A DNA stretch of 5,712 bases from Candidatus Pacearchaeota archaeon RBG_13_36_9 (lineage in GTDB: Archaea > Nanobdellota > Nanobdellia > Pacearchaeales > GW2011-AR1), in the NCBI GenBank assembly GCA_001786395.1, contig MFWN01000093.1:15274-20985 (forward strand), given 5' to 3'. Below are positions 4,745 through 5,712 of the stretch, piece by piece. A program made the position numbers and the translations under genes. Below the pieces are notes generated by a model. It had not been told where the DNA came from. It did no database searches and saw only the letters and a program-made list of their open reading frames with translations. Within the stretch, counting starts at the first letter, position 1. Each line of letters starts with the position of its first letter.

Positions 4745-4752
4745 TTTTTAAA
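4745..4752 (-). promoter_or_regulatory. TATA-like box of the ATP-grasp gene
   Basis: The minus strand reads TTTAAAAA, centred 25-26 nt from the ATG at 4723, with no Shine-Dalgarno in the spacer. It lies in the 111-nt divergent gap shared with the alkyltransferase promoter. Confidence 0.45.
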
Positions 4753-4785
4753 TCTATCATTTATGTGCTTTGACTCAGTAATATT

Positions 4786-4793
4786 TTTATAAT
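4786..4793 (+). promoter_or_regulatory. Probable TATA box of the alkyltransferase gene
   Basis: TTTATAAT sits in an AT-rich stretch and would place transcription start near 4815, giving a leader of about 20 nt that contains the ribosome site at 4823-4826. Confidence 0.4.
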
Positions 4794-4821
4794 TTCTTAT
4801 TCTCATAACTAATAGAAAAAA

Positions 4822-4826
4822 AGGTG
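4822..4826 (+). promoter_or_regulatory. Shine-Dalgarno of the alkyltransferase gene
   Basis: AGGTG matches the 3' end of archaeal 16S rRNA (GGAGGTGA complement) and ends 8 nt before the ATG at 4835, which supports that start. Confidence 0.6.
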
Positions 4827-4834
4827 CAGAAGAC

Positions 4835-5173
4835 ATGTTAAAGCAAAAAATCTTCAAGGAAGTATGCAAGATTCCAAGAGGAAAAACAAGAACCTATAAG
4901 CAGATAGCAAAAAAAGTTAAATCAAGTCCTAGGGCAGTGGCTAAAATTCTATCTCAAAATCCAATTCCTATTAAAGTTCCCTGCCATAGAGTAATAAGAA
5001 GCGATGGAAAAATTGGGGGGTATACTTTCAAAGGAAAACGAAAAGACAAGATGAAAATAGAATTATTGAAAAAAGAGGGTGTTAAGATTTATAGGGGGGT
5101 TATTTTAAATTCTCCAAGCAGGAAAAGAAGAGCCTCCAAATCTATATCTACTAACATTATAGGGCCTTGTTAG
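4835..5173 (+). CDS. O6-alkylguanine-DNA alkyltransferase, single catalytic DNA-binding domain
   Basis: The protein (112 residues as read) is the C-terminal MGMT/Ogt domain alone. IPRGKTRTYKQIAKKV (13-28, Y21), SSPRAVAKILSQNP (30-43, with the Arg finger R34 in the recognition helix), active-site PCHRVI (49-54, C50), and SDGKIGGYTFKG (56-67) are all intact. C50 should accept the alkyl group from O6-alkylguanine in a suicidal repair reaction. Because the Cys is present, it is not an ATL protein (Trp at that place). The N-terminal domain of larger homologues is absent, which is common in compact versions. Family members normally end near LLKKEGV (about residue 83). The remaining 29 residues look unlike the family, and the last 69 nt lie antisense over the coding end of the convergent gene. 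A G6 run at 5094-5099 sits exactly where the tail begins: one G fewer would end the protein at 5108 (5107 after the deletion). AGGTG supports the start. Confidence 0.9.
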   Translation: MLKQKIFKEVCKIPRGKTRTYKQIAKKVKSSPRAVAKILSQNPIPIKVPCHRVIRSDGKIGGYTFKGKRKDKMKIELLKKEGVKIYRGVILNSPSRKRRASKSISTNIIGPC

Positions 5174-5485
5174 TCTAAGGCGACGAGCATAGTCATTAGC
5201 TATTTCCTCACTTTCAGCAACAATAAACAAAAAATTTTCTTCAGTATAATCAAAGTAAACTTTCACGCCATCAACTCCTTTTGGTATAAAACTTGTTGGC
5301 TCTGTTGTAAACACAGCCTCATCATCCTGAAACCCCTTAAAAACTCTGGTAATATCATCCTTATACGCAAAGATTTCTACTTTATGCCATTCTGAATTAG
5401 GAGCATCCGGAAATCCTTCAGTATCTCTTAATGGCATTACAGTTGCACGATATTTTGCAGATCTAGGTATTTTATCATTTGGCAT
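5105..5485 (-). CDS. Hypothetical protein, 126 residues, unrecognised
   Basis: I do not recognise this protein. It is soluble-looking, with no signal peptide, membrane helix or cysteine. The first half is a mix of strands (KYRATVMPL 11-19, WHKVEIFAY 33-41, ITRVFKGF 45-52), followed by GVKVYFDY (73-80), NFLFIVAESEEIANDYARRL (84-103) and an aromatic/basic end RPYNVSRYRFGGSSFPAWRI. The alternation suggests a small alpha/beta domain. It is likely real: 126 open codons in AT-rich DNA, a protein-like composition, and a TATA-like box about 26 nt before the ATG. There is no well-placed Shine-Dalgarno (a GGGAG lies 13 nt upstream), so it may be leaderless. It overlaps the alkyltransferase reading frame by 69 nt at the 3' ends and is divergent from the translation factor gene. 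No function can be assigned. Confidence 0.7.
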   Translation of the reverse strand: MPNDKIPRSAKYRATVMPLRDTEGFPDAPNSEWHKVEIFAYKDDITRVFKGFQDDEAVFTTEPTSFIPKGVDGVKVYFDYTEENFLFIVAESEEIANDYARRLRLTRPYNVSRYRFGGSSFPAWRI

Positions 5486-5507
5486 TTCCCTGATTTATCT
5501 CCCTTCC

Positions 5508-5515
5508 ATAAAAAC
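5508..5515 (-). promoter_or_regulatory. Weak TATA-like box of the hypothetical gene
   Basis: The minus strand reads GTTTTTAT, centred about 26 nt before the ATG at 5485. It is a poor match on its own; the spacing, equal to that of the other leaderless genes here, is the main support. Confidence 0.3.
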
Positions 5516-5529
5516 AGGATAACACCAAT

Positions 5530-5537
5530 ATTTAAAA
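5530..5537 (+). promoter_or_regulatory. TATA box of the IF2/eIF5B-type gene
   Basis: ATTTAAAA would set transcription start near 5560, leaving a leader of about 22 nt with the AGGAG at 5568-5572. It lies 14 bp from the opposing promoter of the hypothetical gene, so the two are back to back. Confidence 0.45.
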
Positions 5538-5567
5538 ATACCATTGTGATAAAAAGTATATGATATT

Positions 5568-5572
5568 AGGAG
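5568..5572 (+). promoter_or_regulatory. Shine-Dalgarno that decides the IF2/eIF5B start
   Basis: AGGAG lies 3 nt before the ATG at 5576 but 9 nt before the in-frame ATG at 5582. The latter spacing is normal, so translation most likely begins at 5582 rather than 5576. Confidence 0.65.
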
Positions 5573-5581
5573 AAAATGCAC

Positions 5582-5712
5582 ATGAAAATCCGACAGCCAA
5601 TTATTACAATTGCAGGTCATGTAGACTCTGGAAAAACTACAATACTGGACAGTATAAGAAAAACAGGTGTGGCTGAAGCAGAAGCTGGAGGAATAACTCA
5701 AAAAATTTCTTT
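5582..5712 (+). CDS. infB: Archaeal translation initiation factor IF2/eIF5B (aIF5B), N-terminal fragment
   Basis: Only the first 43 full codons are in the window; the gene runs off the right edge. The visible part is the start of the GTPase domain: IRQPIITIAGHVDSGKTT is the G1/P-loop (G12 to T19) and EAEAGGITQKIS is the switch I (G2) signature of the IF2/eIF5B family, where the Thr of GIT coordinates Mg2+. The factor joins ribosomal subunits and stabilises initiator tRNA at the P site. As in other archaeal copies there is no long N-terminal extension before the G domain. An unusual point is Ser at position 16, where most IF2/eIF5B proteins have His (GHVDHGKT); GHVDSGK is otherwise typical of EF-1A. 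The AGGITQ motif still argues for IF2/eIF5B. The ATG at 5576 would add Met-His; the Shine-Dalgarno spacing favours 5582. Confidence 0.93.
   Translation, partial: MKIRQPIITIAGHVDSGKTTILDSIRKTGVAEAEAGGITQKIS

Noticed and set aside
5495..5701. Minus-strand frame of 68 codons opposite aIF5B
   Set aside because: It is antisense to the conserved GTPase domain start and to the intergenic promoters, with a Ser/Cys/Tyr-rich composition unlike a real protein.
1..5712. tRNA, rRNA, insertion sequence or riboswitch
   Set aside because: No cloverleaf, rRNA-like stretch, transposase motif or terminal inverted repeat was seen; all gaps between genes are under 140 nt and are filled by promoters or T-rich tracts.

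Overview
The window looks like archaeal chromosome, most likely from a small-genome, AT-rich lineage of the DPANN type; the lineage is an inference. Four things point to an archaeon. The last gene starts as an archaeal IF2/eIF5B-type initiation factor. There is a Dph2 (diphthamide) domain. Several genes have a TATA-like box centred about 26 nt upstream of the ATG and no Shine-Dalgarno, as in leaderless archaeal transcripts. Transcripts appear to end in T-rich stretches rather than GC hairpins.

Left block (1-1909), a probable metal-homeostasis cluster. The 3' end of a ZIP metal transporter (+) meets a UPF0251/DUF134 putative HTH regulator (-) tail to tail. Upstream of the regulator on the minus strand are a second, ZupT/GufA-like ZIP transporter and a small Gly/Arg-rich DUF5320-type protein. 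The regulator and DUF5320 promoters share an almost identical element: a TATA box, 2 nt, then an inverted repeat with core GAATA-NN-TATTC (654-675 and 1801-1822). The simplest reading is one regulator, possibly the DUF134 protein itself, controlling both. This is the best candidate for an undescribed system in the window.

Middle block (1910-2742). A leaderless gene encodes a two-helix membrane protein with a stalk of 20-residue repeats (60-bp DNA repeats, identical at base level) and a C-terminal Ada-like Cys/His zinc-site domain. A T-rich terminator follows.

Right block (2743-5575). On the minus strand lie a Ddl-like ATP-grasp ligase without the usual N-terminal Ddl motif, then a gene for only the first domain of Dph2, overlapped by 4 bp (ATGA) by a HAD-family phosphatase-like gene. 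On the plus strand is a single-domain O6-alkylguanine-DNA alkyltransferase whose 3' end runs 69 nt into a convergent gene for a 126-residue protein I do not recognise. The window ends in the first 44 codons of the translation factor gene (+), whose promoter region is back to back with that of the unknown gene.

Most genes look individually promoted rather than arranged in long operons. Only the Dph2-domain/HAD pair is clearly coupled.
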